Both the position numbers and the translations under genes were made by a program. The notes beneath the pieces are model-generated. The model had not been told where the DNA came from. It ran no database searches and worked only from the letters and a program-made list of their open reading frames with translations. Shown in pieces: positions 54,187-63,538 of a stretch of 64,000 nt of DNA (positions are counted from its first letter, which is position 1; each line of letters starts with the position of its first letter). This DNA comes from Lentibacillus persicus (GTDB lineage Bacteria > Bacillota > Bacilli > Bacillales > Amphibacillaceae): the NCBI RefSeq assembly GCF_900112705.1, contig NZ_FOMR01000013.1, positions 26,372 to 90,371 of the forward strand, read 5' to 3'.

Positions 54187-55206
54187 ATGGAAACATTGAA
54201 ATCAGACATTAGCAACTATCGAAACTTGTTAAAGCATTATATTGAGGTGAGAGATGAACAATCTCTTTATGGTGCCGAGCAAATCAGCAAAATGTTCATT
54301 AAAAACAACGTCCCGCCGGAAGAAATAATTAACCTTCATATTCAGGCTTTGGAAGAGTTACACCCGGATATGCCTGACTATTTCCGTCACTCGATGAATT
54401 TTTTGCTGGAAATTATGATTTCGTACGGAATAGCTCACCAGGAACACCATTCGTTGCGGGAAGAACAATCAGAACTAAAATCTGAAATAGCGATGGCGGC
54501 AGGTATGCAGGAGACACTATTGGCTACAACGAAGCCGGAAATCGATTGCCTTGATATTGGTGTCGTCAGTGTTTCAGCCAATCAAATGAGCGGGGATTAT
54601 TACCATTTTCTTAAAGGCAGAGATGATTCAATCGGGATAGCTATAGCCGATGTTATCGGTAAAGGAATTCCTGCAGCCCTGTGCATGTCGATGATCAAAT
54701 ACTCGATGGACAGCTTTCCTGAGGCAACCATGAACCCAAAGACAATCCTTAAGAACTTAAACCGGGTCGTGGAACGAAATGTGGATGCAGGCATGTTTAT
54801 TACAATGTTTTATGCCCAATACATTCCCTCGGAAAGTAAAATACGTTACGCGTCAGCGGGTCATGAGCCAGGCTTTTACTATAATGCTCAAACCCAAAAA
54901 TTTGAAGAGATCAAAGCAAAAGGTCTTGTGCTCGGTGTTTCCCCGGAAGCGGATTATCGGCAATATGAACGTGTCATTCACAGCGGCGATATGGTTGTTC
55001 TGTTAACAGACGGCGTCACAGAATGCAAACAGGGCGATCGCTTTATTGAAATTGAAGAAGTACTGGATGTGCTTAACCAGTATAGTGACTTGCCGGCACA
55101 GGAAATGGTTGATAAGGCGTATAAACATTTTGAACGGATGCAGAATTTCCAATTCCGTGATGATTTCACATTGATGGTATTGAAAAAAGAGGCTGATGGC
55201 CAATAA
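54187..55206 (+). CDS. rsbU: PP2C-type phosphatase RsbU
   Basis: A 339-residue protein. The N-terminal RsbT-binding helices (about 1-85) precede a PPM/SpoIIE-type phosphatase core with SGDYYHFLKG, IAIADVIGKGIPAAL, SAGHEPGFYY, LLTDGVTECK and FRDDFTLMVL. It dephosphorylates RsbV-P, freeing RsbV to bind RsbW. ATG after AAGGGGGGGAACGA. Confidence 0.95.
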   Translation: METLKSDISNYRNLLKHYIEVRDEQSLYGAEQISKMFIKNNVPPEEIINLHIQALEELHPDMPDYFRHSMNFLLEIMISYGIAHQEHHSLREEQSELKSEIAMAAGMQETLLATTKPEIDCLDIGVVSVSANQMSGDYYHFLKGRDDSIGIAIADVIGKGIPAALCMSMIKYSMDSFPEATMNPKTILKNLNRVVERNVDAGMFITMFYAQYIPSESKIRYASAGHEPGFYYNAQTQKFEEIKAKGLVLGVSPEADYRQYERVIHSGDMVVLLTDGVTECKQGDRFIEIEEVLDVLNQYSDLPAQEMVDKAYKHFERMQNFQFRDDFTLMVLKKEADGQ

Positions 55207-55263
55207 TGCTGCTGCCTCAAGTCAACTACAGATTTTGCTTCATAGGGTTTAATAGCGATAATT

Positions 55264-55376
55264 AAAACACATCAGCCTGTAATATAGTCTCATTTGACGA
55301 TACTGACGAGCGGAATATCATTTTTGATGCTCGGGGAATCTCATGATGAAATACTATGCAGGCTGATGTGTTTTTT
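55264..55376 (+). terminator. Long terminator between rsbU and rsbV
   Basis: A perfect 16-bp inverted repeat, AAAACACATCAGCCTG (55264-55279) and CAGGCTGATGTGTTTT (55359-55374), followed by TT, with a 79-base loop that holds a further CGAGC/GCTCG stem. It should end most rsbR-S-T-U transcripts. Confidence 0.75.
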
Positions 55377-55395
55377 CAGATTTATAACACTTTAT

Positions 55396-55421
55396 GTTTA
55401 ATATGCAGCCAGTCAGGGAAA
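55396..55421 (+). promoter_or_regulatory. SigB-dependent promoter of rsbVW-sigB-rsbX
   Basis: GTTTAA (55396-55401), 14-bp spacer, GGGAAA (55416-55421), matching the SigB consensus GTTTAA...GGGWAW. It lies 35 bases before rsbV, giving the known autoregulatory loop. Confidence 0.85.
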
Positions 55422-55456
55422 AAGTAGTTTGATGAATCTAACTAGGGAGGGTAATA

Positions 55457-55789
55457 ATGAATTTAAATATTGATGTTACAGAGGGAAACGGAAAGTCAGC
55501 AATGAAACTAGCCGGCGAAATTGATGCTTATACTGCGCCTCAGCTAAAAGAAAAATTACTGCCATTGACCAAAATCGAGAATAATCAAGTCGAGGTTGAT
55601 TTGGAGGGTGTTCATTATATGGACAGCACCGGGCTGGGCGTTTTTATCAGTGCATTGAAGTCTGTTAATGAAAGTGACAGCAAAATGCGATTGATTAATT
55701 TACAGAACCGGGTTTTGAGATTATTCCAAATTACAGGTCTTGATGAAATAATAACATTAGACACGGCGATTCGGGGTGGAAATGACTAA
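55457..55789 (+). CDS. rsbV: Anti-anti-sigma factor RsbV
   Basis: A 110-residue STAS protein. VHYMDSTGLGVFISALK holds the phosphorylated Ser. Unphosphorylated RsbV captures RsbW and so frees SigB. ATG after GGGAGGGTAATA; stop overlaps rsbW by one base. Confidence 0.95.
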   Translation: MNLNIDVTEGNGKSAMKLAGEIDAYTAPQLKEKLLPLTKIENNQVEVDLEGVHYMDSTGLGVFISALKSVNESDSKMRLINLQNRVLRLFQITGLDEIITLDTAIRGGND

Positions 55790-56265
55790 TGGATAAATTT
55801 GATTTTATAGAAATGAAGGTTCCTGCCAGAGCTGAATATGTAGGTGTTGTGCGTTTGAGTTTGTCCGGGATTGCGAACCGGCTGGGTTTTTCATATGAGG
55901 CAATTGAAGACCTCAAAGTCTCAGTTTCCGAGGCAATTACAAATGCGGTGGAGCACGCTTATCATGATGAAGATGATGGTGAAGTAACGGTCGGGTTCGG
56001 TGTGTATGAAGACCGTTTGGAAGTGATGGTCGCGGATCATGGAGGCAGTTTTAACCTGAATAAAGTTAAGGGAGGTATTGGTCCTTACGAAGGTTCAGAA
56101 TCAGTTGAAAATTTACGTGAAGGCGGCTTTGGTTTATTCTTAATCGATGCACTGATGGACAAGGTTGAGATCAATAACGAATCAGGTGTAGTCGTGGTGA
56201 TGACAAAGTACCTTCATGAAACTGGGGTGGGTCTAGATGACGACCAAATCTCAACGAGACAATAA
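55789..56265 (+). CDS. rsbW: Anti-sigma-B factor and kinase RsbW
   Basis: A 158-residue GHKL kinase. N-box SEAITNAVEHAYH, VADHGGSFNL and LREGGFGLFLIDALMD. It binds SigB to keep it inactive and phosphorylates RsbV. Ends 29 bases inside sigB. Confidence 0.95.
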   Translation: MDKFDFIEMKVPARAEYVGVVRLSLSGIANRLGFSYEAIEDLKVSVSEAITNAVEHAYHDEDDGEVTVGFGVYEDRLEVMVADHGGSFNLNKVKGGIGPYEGSESVENLREGGFGLFLIDALMDKVEINNESGVVVVMTKYLHETGVGLDDDQISTRQ

Positions 56266-57028
56266 AAATCAGGATGAAATTTACCAGTGGATAAGAGACC
56301 TCCAGGAAGATCCTGAAAATGAAGCATTACAGGAAAAGATTGTTTTAACTTACACCGACCTGGTTGAATCAATTGCGCGGAAGTATTCCAAAAACAGCAG
56401 TATTCATGAAGACCTGTCCCAAGTGGGCATGATCGGCTTGATTGCTGCAGTGCGGCGATATGACGCGTCTTACGGCAAATCGTTTGAATCATTTGCCATC
56501 CCAACGATAATAGGTGAAATAAAGCGGTTTATTCGCGATAAAACGTGGAGCGTACATGTCCCGCGGCGAATTAAGGAATTAGGCCCGAAAATACGAAAAG
56601 CTGTTGATGAGCTGACCACTGAAAACCAGGATTCACCCACCGTTCCGGAGATCGCGGATTATCTGAATGTTTCTGAAGAAGAGGTGCTTGAAACAATGGA
56701 GATGGGCAAAAGTTATAAAGCACTTTCCGTCGACCGAAAAATCGAAGCCGATTCTGAAGGGAGCACAGTTGCGATATTGGATTTGGTCGGCAATAGTGAC
56801 AGCGGTTTTGAGAATGTGGATCAGCGGATGCTTCTGGAAAAAATACTGCCCGTCTTGTCAGAACGTGAACAAGAGATATTACGATGCACCTACTTTGAAC
56901 ATATGAGTCAGAAAGAAACCGGAGAGCAGCTCGGTATTTCCCAGATGCACGTCTCACGTCTGCAGCGTCGTTCATTACGCAAACTCCGTGAGGCACTTCA
57001 ATCTGACAGTGTGAGTGGTCTGGATTGA
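56237..57028 (+). CDS. sigB: RNA polymerase sigma factor SigB
   Basis: A 263-residue group 3 sigma factor. Region 2 has SIARKYSKNSSIHEDLSQVG and FESFAIPTIIGEIKRFIRDK; region 3 follows; region 4 has LSEREQEILRCTYFEHMS and LGISQMHVSRLQRRSLRKL as its helix-turn-helix. It drives the general stress regulon. Overlaps rsbW and rsbX. Confidence 0.97.
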   Translation: MTTKSQRDNKNQDEIYQWIRDLQEDPENEALQEKIVLTYTDLVESIARKYSKNSSIHEDLSQVGMIGLIAAVRRYDASYGKSFESFAIPTIIGEIKRFIRDKTWSVHVPRRIKELGPKIRKAVDELTTENQDSPTVPEIADYLNVSEEEVLETMEMGKSYKALSVDRKIEADSEGSTVAILDLVGNSDSGFENVDQRMLLEKILPVLSEREQEILRCTYFEHMSQKETGEQLGISQMHVSRLQRRSLRKLREALQSDSVSGLD

Positions 57029-57627
57029 CTGAAGCCGTAAACAAAGTTGAAACAATGGTCTTCCAGAAGGCAAAAAAACAGCAGTATTACTGTGGAGACA
57101 GCTATTTTTATATGGAGACGGAAAATGATTATATTTGTGCGATCGCTGATGGTCTGGGAAGTGGCGAGTTTGCTAAAGAATCTTCGGAAATTGTAATAAG
57201 TATTATTAAAGACAATATTCATTTAACGATCGAACAGCTGATTAAACGCTGCAATGAAAAGTTGAATGGCAAACGCGGGGCTGTCATTGGTATCTTAAGA
57301 ATTGATTTCCGTTCAGAACGTTATTCATTCTCCTCAATCGGAAATATAGGGGTTATGACAATTTCTGAAAACGGCAAAAAAAAGCGGAACATCCCTAATT
57401 CCGGATACCTCGCCGGTTATCACAGGCCATTCAAAATTGTAACGGACGAACTTGAACCGTTAATGAATTTTATCATGTTCTCCGATGGTGTTACCGATAG
57501 AGATTTATCTCAGCGTTTCTTATTGAACAGGAATGTTAAGCACGTAGTTCAAGCGTATGCCAAGTACACCGAAGATGAATTGCGTGATGATGATACCACG
57601 TTAATCGCAATAAAATATGAAGCGTAA
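57025..57627 (+). CDS. rsbX: Serine phosphatase RsbX
   Basis: TTG 57025 overlaps the sigB stop; 200 residues. A PP2C-like core with AIADGLGSGEFAKESSEIV, FSSIGNIGVMTISE, FSDGVTDRDL and DDDTTLIAIKYE. It resets the stressosome by dephosphorylating RsbS and RsbR. Confidence 0.93.
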   Translation: MTEAVNKVETMVFQKAKKQQYYCGDSYFYMETENDYICAIADGLGSGEFAKESSEIVISIIKDNIHLTIEQLIKRCNEKLNGKRGAVIGILRIDFRSERYSFSSIGNIGVMTISENGKKKRNIPNSGYLAGYHRPFKIVTDELEPLMNFIMFSDGVTDRDLSQRFLLNRNVKHVVQAYAKYTEDELRDDDTTLIAIKYEA

Positions 57628-57655
57628 GATCGGCTTGTAATGGTCGGTCTTTTTT
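57626..57655 (+). terminator. Terminator of the sigB operon
   Basis: AAGATCGGC...CGGTCTT stem with G-U pairs followed by TTTTT. Confidence 0.75.
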
Positions 57656-57707
57656 CATTTTGTTCGTTTTTTGATAGAATTAAGAGGGTTACTAAAGGAG
57701 GCGCAAA

Positions 57708-59861
57708 TTGACAATGCAACTGGAACAATGGGTAGCTAACGAAACAGATGTTAAAACGACTGCTGTCAAAAAAGTCATTGAAATGATGAATGAAGGGAAC
57801 ACAGTACCGTTTATAGCACGGTACCGGAAAGAGGCAACAGGCGGACTTGATGAAGTTCATATAAAGCAGATACACGACAAGTGGCAGTATGCCGTTAATC
57901 TTGCTGAACGAAAGGAGGAAGTCATCCGTCTAATCGATGAACAAGGAAAGCTTACTGAAGAATTAAAACATGAGATTACAAAAGCCTCACAACTGCAGCG
58001 GGTCGAAGATTTATACCGCCCCTATAAACAAAAACGGCGGACACGGGCAACAAAAGCAAAGGAAAAAGGCCTTGAACCACTGGCATTATTGGTATGGCGT
58101 CAGGAACTAAACGATGTATCCAGTGAAGCGCACGACTATTTGTCAGAGGAGGACGAGCTGCATTCGGTTGAGGATGTTTTGAGAGGTGTCAATGATATAC
58201 TTGCCGAATGGATATCGGATGAGCCGGAATATCGTGAATACATACGTCGTGAAACATTTGAGCGCGGAAGCATTAATTCTGAAGTGAAAGATAAAACGAA
58301 AGATGAGAAAAGTATCTATGAAATGTATTATGACTATACCGAAGCTGTCCGTACAGTTGTGTCACATCGTGTTTTAGCTTTAAACCGTGGTGAAAAAGAG
58401 GGTGTGCTGAAGGTGGCGATTGAACCGCCGATTGAGCGTGTTATCTCCTATTTGGAACGAAAGGTTGCTTCAAATAAAGCGGACAACGAAACAGCTGAAT
58501 TGCTCAAGGCTGCCATCGACGACAGTTTCAAACGTTTGATTCGGCCGTCTGTTGAGCGGGAGGTTCGCAACAGTCTGACAGAGAAGGCTGAGGAACAGGC
58601 AATTGATATATTTTCCAAGAACCTTAAAAATCTGCTTCTGCAGCCGCCGCTAAAAGGAAAAACGGTACTGGGGGTTGACCCGGCATACCGGACAGGCTGC
58701 AAGCTGGCCGTCGTTGATGAAACCGGTAAAGTTCATGAAGTCAGCGTAATGTATCCGACTGCACCAAGACATGATACAACAGGTGCTGAGAAGATCGTCC
58801 TCGATTTTATTAAACGTTTTGAAATTGAATTAATTGCGATTGGGAATGGCACAGCTTCACGAGAAACAGAGCAGTTTATTTCTGATGTGATTAATAACAA
58901 TCAATTGGATATTCCGTATATCATTGTAAATGAAGCAGGTGCGAGTGTTTACTCAGCCTCACCACTGGCACGTGAAGAATTTCCTGATTTGGAAGTCGAA
59001 GAGCGGAGTGCGGCATCGATTGCGAGAAGAGTGCAGGATCCTTTAGCTGAACTTGTTAAAATCGACCCTAAATCGATCGGCGTCGGTCAGTATCAGCACG
59101 ATGTTGCTCAAAAAGCACTCAACGAATCGCTCACATTCGTTGTTGAAACGACGGTTAACCAGGTCGGTGTTAATGTAAATACAGCATCGCCTTCATTGCT
59201 GCAATATGTTGCCGGTTTAAGTAAAACGGTTGCGAATAATATTGTAAATAAACGCAATGAAGAGGGGAAATTTTCCGATCGCAAACAATTGCGCAAAATT
59301 CCGCGCCTTGGTGATAAAACCTATGAACAGGGGATAGGGTTTTTACGTGTCCCTGATGGGGAAATTCCATTTGACCGGACGCCAATCCATCCGGAGAGTT
59401 ATGACCAGGCAGAACAGCTGTTAGAAATGGTTGGCTGTGGTCTGGACGATATCGGTACTGCTGACCTTCGCGAAAAGCTGAATAAGCTTGACATTAAAAC
59501 AGCCGCGGCGGAATTAGATATAGGCGAACCAACGTTACGGGATATCATTACGGCGCTTGGCCGTCCTGAGCGAGATCCGCGGGATGACTTGCCAAAGCCG
59601 TTGTTAAAACAAAATGTCCTTTCAATGGAAGATTTGCAGCAAGGCATGGAAATGCAGGGGACTGTCCGTAATGTGGTCGATTTTGGCGTCTTTGTCGATA
59701 TCGGTGTTAAACAGGATGGCCTCGTCCATATATCCAAAATGTCCAATAAATTTGTTAAGCACCCGATGGATATTACATCAGTTGGTGACGTTGTGACAGT
59801 TTGGGTGGATAATATCGATATCGATAAAGGCAGAATCGCCCTATCAATGGTTGAAAAGTAA
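57708..59861 (+). CDS. tex: Transcription accessory protein Tex
   Basis: TTG 57708 has the better spacing from AAAGGAGG than ATG 57714; 717 residues. TVPFIARYRKEATGGLDEVH, DLYRPYKQKRRTRATKAKEK, a YqgF-like nuclease region (GVDPAYRTGCKLAVVDETG), tandem HhH motifs (NVNTASPSLLQYVAGLSK) and a C-terminal S1 domain (FGVFVDIGVKQDGLVHISKM). It binds nucleic acid and works with RNA polymerase; it is ydcI in B. subtilis. Confidence 0.95.
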   Translation: MTMQLEQWVANETDVKTTAVKKVIEMMNEGNTVPFIARYRKEATGGLDEVHIKQIHDKWQYAVNLAERKEEVIRLIDEQGKLTEELKHEITKASQLQRVEDLYRPYKQKRRTRATKAKEKGLEPLALLVWRQELNDVSSEAHDYLSEEDELHSVEDVLRGVNDILAEWISDEPEYREYIRRETFERGSINSEVKDKTKDEKSIYEMYYDYTEAVRTVVSHRVLALNRGEKEGVLKVAIEPPIERVISYLERKVASNKADNETAELLKAAIDDSFKRLIRPSVEREVRNSLTEKAEEQAIDIFSKNLKNLLLQPPLKGKTVLGVDPAYRTGCKLAVVDETGKVHEVSVMYPTAPRHDTTGAEKIVLDFIKRFEIELIAIGNGTASRETEQFISDVINNNQLDIPYIIVNEAGASVYSASPLAREEFPDLEVEERSAASIARRVQDPLAELVKIDPKSIGVGQYQHDVAQKALNESLTFVVETTVNQVGVNVNTASPSLLQYVAGLSKTVANNIVNKRNEEGKFSDRKQLRKIPRLGDKTYEQGIGFLRVPDGEIPFDRTPIHPESYDQAEQLLEMVGCGLDDIGTADLREKLNKLDIKTAAAELDIGEPTLRDIITALGRPERDPRDDLPKPLLKQNVLSMEDLQQGMEMQGTVRNVVDFGVFVDIGVKQDGLVHISKMSNKFVKHPMDITSVGDVVTVWVDNIDIDKGRIALSMVEK

Positions 59862-59864
59862 ACT

Positions 59865-59902
59865 AAAAAAAGCTGATGATCGTTAAGGATCATCAGCTTT
59901 TT
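59865..59902. terminator. Bidirectional terminator between tex and katA
   Basis: AAAAAAAGCTGATGATC / GATCATCAGCTTTTT stem, at least 14 bp, with T runs on both strands between convergent genes. Confidence 0.92.
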
Positions 59903-59914
59903 ATCGTTCTATGA

Positions 59915-61390
59915 TTAATTTTTAACGGCTTTAACACTTTCTGGAACGGATAAGCCTAACTCTTCAGCAACCCGCTCGCCCCATTCAGGATCAGCTTTAT
60001 AGAAGTGCTCGATTTGACGGAGTTTAATATCTTCACGGGTAACCGGGCGCATATGATCAGCGAAGTTTTTAACGAGGCGCAATTTCTCATCTTCGCTCAT
60101 CAGACGGTAAAGGTCACCTGGCTGGGTATAATGATCATCGCTATCATGAGCTACACTGTCTGCAACACCTTCAACTTCAAATGGGTTGATTTTTGTTGCT
60201 GGATCTTCAACCGGCCCATCGACTGAGTTTGGCTCGTAAACCGGATTTCCGCCACCATTGCCGTTAACCGCCATATAACCATCACGCTGGTAATGGTTTA
60301 CGTCAACTTTTGGACGGTTAACCGGGATTTGCTGGTGGTTGACGCCCAAACGGTAACGCTGTGTATCAGAGTAGCTGAACAGACGTCCTTGCAGCATTTT
60401 ATCCGGTGATGTTTCGATTCCGGGAACCAAGTTGGCTGGTGACAGTGCGGATTGCTCTACATCAGCAAAGTGATTTTCAGGGTTACGGTTCAGCACCATT
60501 TTTCCAACTTCGATACGCGGATAATCTTTTTGGGATACTGTTTTAGTAACATCGAAGATATCCCACTTATACGTTTTATAATCTTCATAAGGAATGATTT
60601 GAACATATAGTGTCCAAGAAGGATTATCACCATTCTCAATAGCATTGTACAGATCTTCGCGGTGATAGTCCGGCTGTTCACCTGCAAGCTGGTCAGCCAC
60701 ATCAACATCAAGGCCTTTAACACCCTGATCACTGATGAAATGGTATTTTACCCAGAATGCTTCTCCTTCGTCATTAACCCATTTATAAGTATGGCTTCCG
60801 TATCCGTTCATATGCCGGTATGTTGCCGGAATACCGCGGTCACCATGCAAATATGTGATTTGATGGAGTGACTCCGGTGACAATGACCAGAAATCCCAGA
60901 CCATATCTTTATCTTTCAACCCGGTGCGTGGATTACGCTTTTGTGTGTGAATGAAATCAGGGAACTTAATAGCATCGCGGACAAAGAAAATCGGTGTATT
61001 GTTGCCCACTAAGTCATAGTTTCCTTCATCGGTATAGAATTTCAGTGCGAAACCGCGCGGGTCACGTACTGTATCTGCAGAGCCCAGTTCACCGGCTACA
61101 GTTGAAAAACGGGCGAACATTTCTGTGCGCTTTCCTTTTTCACTAAGGAAATCAGCTTTTGTATATTTGGAAATTTCATCGTTGGTGACTTCGAAATAAC
61201 CGAACGCGCCTGCGCCCTTAGCATGAACAACCCGTTCAGGGATACGCTCTCTGTCAAAATGAGCCATTTTTTCCAAAAAGTGAACGTCCTGAATTAGTGT
61301 TGGACCTCTTTTGCCGGCAGTAATCGAATTTTGATTATCGCCAACAGGGGCACCAGAAGCTGTCGTCATTCTTTTTTTCTCATTACTCAC
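59915..61390 (-). CDS. katA: Vegetative catalase KatA
   Basis: GTG 61390 is chosen as the start because AAGGAGAGGTG lies about ten bases upstream; 491 residues. Heme active site His in [17 protein letters not shown], the Asn in VGNNTPIFF and the proximal Tyr in [14 protein letters not shown] are intact. It removes hydrogen peroxide. A PerR box and promoter lie upstream. In B. subtilis katA is elsewhere; its place between tex and sprT is different. Confidence 0.96.
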   Translation of the reverse strand: MSNEKKRMTTASGAPVGDNQNSITAGKRGPTLIQDVHFLEKMAHFDRERIPERVVHAKGAGAFGYFEVTNDEISKYTKADFLSEKGKRTEMFARFSTVAGELGSADTVRDPRGFALKFYTDEGNYDLVGNNTPIFFVRDAIKFPDFIHTQKRNPRTGLKDKDMVWDFWSLSPESLHQITYLHGDRGIPATYRHMNGYGSHTYKWVNDEGEAFWVKYHFISDQGVKGLDVDVADQLAGEQPDYHREDLYNAIENGDNPSWTLYVQIIPYEDYKTYKWDIFDVTKTVSQKDYPRIEVGKMVLNRNPENHFADVEQSALSPANLVPGIETSPDKMLQGRLFSYSDTQRYRLGVNHQQIPVNRPKVDVNHYQRDGYMAVNGNGGGNPVYEPNSVDGPVEDPATKINPFEVEGVADSVAHDSDDHYTQPGDLYRLMSEDEKLRLVKNFADHMRPVTREDIKLRQIEHFYKADPEWGERVAEELGLSVPESVKAVKN

Positions 61391-61435
61391 TACCTGAACA
61401 CCTCTCCTTAAGTGAAATAATTTTCTACATCCACT

Positions 61436-61485
61436 ATTATAATACAAATCTATTAAAAATCAATCTTTATTTAAAATCATTGTAA
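61436..61485 (-). promoter_or_regulatory. katA promoter with PerR box
   Basis: Minus strand: TTGATT (61458-61463), 16-bp spacer, TATAAT (61436-61441). Just upstream, TTACAATGATTTTAA (61471-61485) matches the PerR consensus TTATAATNATTATAA at 12 of 14 positions. Confidence 0.75.
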
Positions 61486-61569
61486 ATAAGACACGTTGAA
61501 GAGACGTAATTTAATATGTGCATATATTATGGTAAAATATCTATTGATTAAATCTGGAGGATGGTATGT

Positions 61570-62043
61570 GTGGGTGCGACAGATGAGAAGGAACTGACAA
61601 AATTAGTACACGAAATTTCAATGGCACATTTCGGTAAGCCATTTAATGATAAGGCCGTTTATAATAATAGGCTCAGAACTACTGGAGGCCGTTATCTTCC
61701 CGGCAAAAGAACAATCGAATTGAACCCTAAGTATACAACAGAGTTTGACGATGAGGAAGTCATTGGCATTATTAAACATGAACTATGCCATTACCATCTT
61801 CATATAGAAGGAAAGGGGTTTAAGCATGGAGACAAAGATTTTAAAGCTCTCTTAAAAGCAACGGGATCACCAAGGCACTGCTCACCATTACCTTCCATGA
61901 AAGATCGCTATAAACACATTTATAAATGTAAAAACTGCGGTCATTCTTACAAGCGTGTCCGAAGAATTGACCTAAATAAGTATAGGTGCGGCAAATGCAG
62001 AGGCAAATTGGTGAAGGTAACACTTGATAACACCAGTGATTAA
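61570..62043 (+). CDS. sprT: SprT family metalloprotease-like protein
   Basis: GTG 61570 has the best spacing from GGAGG; 157 residues. RLRTTGGRYLPGKRTIELN precedes the zinc motif HELCHYHLHIEG, and a C-terminal zinc ribbon (CKNCGHSY, CGKCRG) follows. Equivalent to ydcK, directly before the trnS tRNAs in B. subtilis. SprT relatives can act in DNA-protein crosslink repair; not established here. Confidence 0.9.
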   Translation: MGATDEKELTKLVHEISMAHFGKPFNDKAVYNNRLRTTGGRYLPGKRTIELNPKYTTEFDDEEVIGIIKHELCHYHLHIEGKGFKHGDKDFKALLKATGSPRHCSPLPSMKDRYKHIYKCKNCGHSYKRVRRIDLNKYRCGKCRGKLVKVTLDNTSD

Positions 62044-62061
62044 TTTCTATCTTGTTCTGTA

Positions 62062-62090
62062 TTGACGAAAGGCAGCTTGCATGTTAAATT
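62062..62090 (+). promoter_or_regulatory. tRNA promoter P1
   Basis: TTGACG (62062-62067), 17-bp spacer, TAAATT (62085-62090). It is in tandem with P2, as usual for stable RNA. Confidence 0.6.
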
Positions 62091-62165
62091 ATACAAGCCT
62101 TAAATAATAGGGTGTTGCAGGAAAGTAGCTTTTTAACGGCTGTTGAAAATTCTATTTGAAAGCTA

Positions 62166-62194
62166 TTGACATTAACAGTTATCTATTGTATTAT
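62166..62194 (+). promoter_or_regulatory. tRNA promoter P2
   Basis: TTGACA (62166-62171), 17-bp spacer, TATTAT (62189-62194), 52 bases before tRNA-Asn. Confidence 0.75.
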
Positions 62195-62246
62195 ATTTTT
62201 CGTCGCGGTTGTTCGCGACTTTCGAACGACATACTTAGTATACTAT

Positions 62247-62321
62247 TCCACAGTAGCTCAGTGGTAGAGCTATCGGCTGTTAACCGATCGGTCGCAGGTT
62301 CGAATCCTGCCTGTGGAGCCA
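62247..62321 (+). tRNA. tRNA-Asn (GTT)
   Basis: TCCACAG / CTGTGGA acceptor arms, anticodon GTT, GGTTCGAATCC T-arm, encoded CCA. Confidence 0.96.
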
Positions 62322-62326
62322 TTTAT

Positions 62327-62417
62327 GGAGAAGTACTCAAGTGGCTGAAGAGGCGCCCCTGCTAAGGGTGTAGGTCGTGTAAACGGCGCGAGGGTTCGAA
62401 TCCCTCCTTCTCCGCCA
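62327..62417 (+). tRNA. tRNA-Ser (GCT)
   Basis: Long variable arm, anticodon GCT, GGAGAAG / CTTCTCC acceptor arms, encoded CCA. Confidence 0.96.
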
Positions 62418-62423
62418 TTTCAT

Positions 62424-62495
62424 GGCCCGTTGGTCAAGCGGTTAAGACACCGCCCTTTCACGGCGGTAACACGGGTTCGAGTCCCGTACGGGTCA
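62424..62495 (+). tRNA. tRNA-Glu (TTC)
   Basis: GGCCCGT / ACGGGTC acceptor arms with one G-U pair, anticodon TTC, no encoded CCA. Confidence 0.96.
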
Positions 62496-62518
62496 TTGTT
62501 TTTTATGATAATTGGTTG

Positions 62519-62595
62519 GGTCCGGTAGTTCAGCTGGTTAGAATGCCTGCCTGTCACGCAGGAGGTCGCGGGTTCGAGTCCCGTCCGGACCGCCA
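62519..62595 (+). tRNA. tRNA-Asp (GTC)
   Basis: GGTCCGG / CCGGACC acceptor arms, anticodon GTC, encoded CCA. Confidence 0.96.
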
Positions 62596-62600
62596 TTTGT

Positions 62601-62675
62601 TGGGCTATAGCCAAGCGGTAAGGCATCGGGTTTTGATCCCGTGATTCGCTGGTTCGAATCCAGCTAGCCCAGCCA
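62601..62675 (+). tRNA. tRNA-Gln (TTG)
   Basis: TGGGCTA / TAGCCCA acceptor arms, anticodon TTG, encoded CCA. Confidence 0.96.
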
Positions 62676-62757
62676 TTTTCGAATGCTTTCAATACGTTTG
62701 TTTATATATAGATGAATGCACGGAAGTTAGAATTAAGGTAGCAATCTTTAAAATGAA

Positions 62758-62769
62758 GAGCCATTAGCT
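62758..62769 (+). repeat. Exact copy of the tRNA-Lys 5' end
   Basis: GAGCCATTAGCT duplicates the first 12 bases of tRNA-Lys (62909-62920), 151 bases before it. The surrounding 240-base gap (62676-62908) has no gene, and is GC-rich in the middle. Confidence 0.5.
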
Positions 62770-62908
62770 GGCCGTCAACATCACCGAACATGCTTCTGTG
62801 TGCAGGCCTGCGAGGAGTGCGGCCTCATCGAATTCACTTGCAACACGACGAGCACAGTACAACTTCGGTGGCTAATATCACAATCGAAAATTATTCAATC
62901 ATATACAC

Positions 62909-62984
62909 GAGCCATTAGCTCAGTTGGCAGAGCATCTGACTTTTAATCAGAGGGTCGGAGGTTCGAATCCTCCATGGCTCACCA
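62909..62984 (+). tRNA. tRNA-Lys (TTT)
   Basis: GAGCCAT / ATGGCTC acceptor arms, anticodon TTT, encoded CCA. Confidence 0.97.
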
Positions 62985-62989
62985 TCCTT

Positions 62990-63071
62990 GCGGATGTGGC
63001 GGAATTGGCAGACGCGCTAGACCCAGGATCTAGTGTCTTACGACGTGGGGGTTCGACTCCCTCCATCCGCA
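62990..63071 (+). tRNA. tRNA-Leu (CAG)
   Basis: Long variable arm, anticodon loop CCCAGGA (CAG), GCGGATG / CATCCGC acceptor arms, no encoded CCA. Confidence 0.95.
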
Positions 63072-63126
63072 CTTATCATTAACTTATATTGCTGTGTTGA
63101 GCACGGCGTTTTTCTTTGTTTAATAC

Positions 63127-63210
<84 letters not shown>

Positions 63211-63223
63211 TTAAAAAACATTA

Positions 63224-63252
63224 TTGACAAGCTCTCTTCTGCATGGTACATT
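63224..63252 (+). promoter_or_regulatory. Promoter of the second tRNA/rRNA block
   Basis: TTGACA (63224-63229), 17-bp spacer, TACATT (63247-63252), 17 bases before tRNA-Arg. Confidence 0.65.
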
Positions 63253-63269
63253 AGAGGATGTCGCTTTAA

Positions 63270-63346
<77 letters not shown>

Positions 63347-63352
63347 AAAATA

Positions 63353-63429
63353 CGGGAAGTAGCTCAGCTTGGTAGAGCACATGGTTTGGGACCATGGGGT
63401 CGCAGGTTCAAATCCTGTCTTCCCGACCA
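63353..63429 (+). tRNA. tRNA-Pro (TGG)
   Basis: CGGGAAG / CTTCCCG acceptor arms, anticodon TGG, encoded CCA. Confidence 0.97.
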
Positions 63430-63460
63430 TCGAGAGATCATTAATTAACTTATATAATAC

Positions 63461-63534
63461 GCGGGTGTAGTTTAGTGGTAAAACCTCAGCCTTCCAAGCT
63501 GATGTCGTGGGTTCGATTCCCATCACCCGCTCCA
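63461..63534 (+). tRNA. tRNA-Gly (TCC)
   Basis: GCGGGTG / CACCCGC acceptor arms, anticodon TCC, encoded CCA. Confidence 0.97.
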
Positions 63535-63538
63535 TTTA

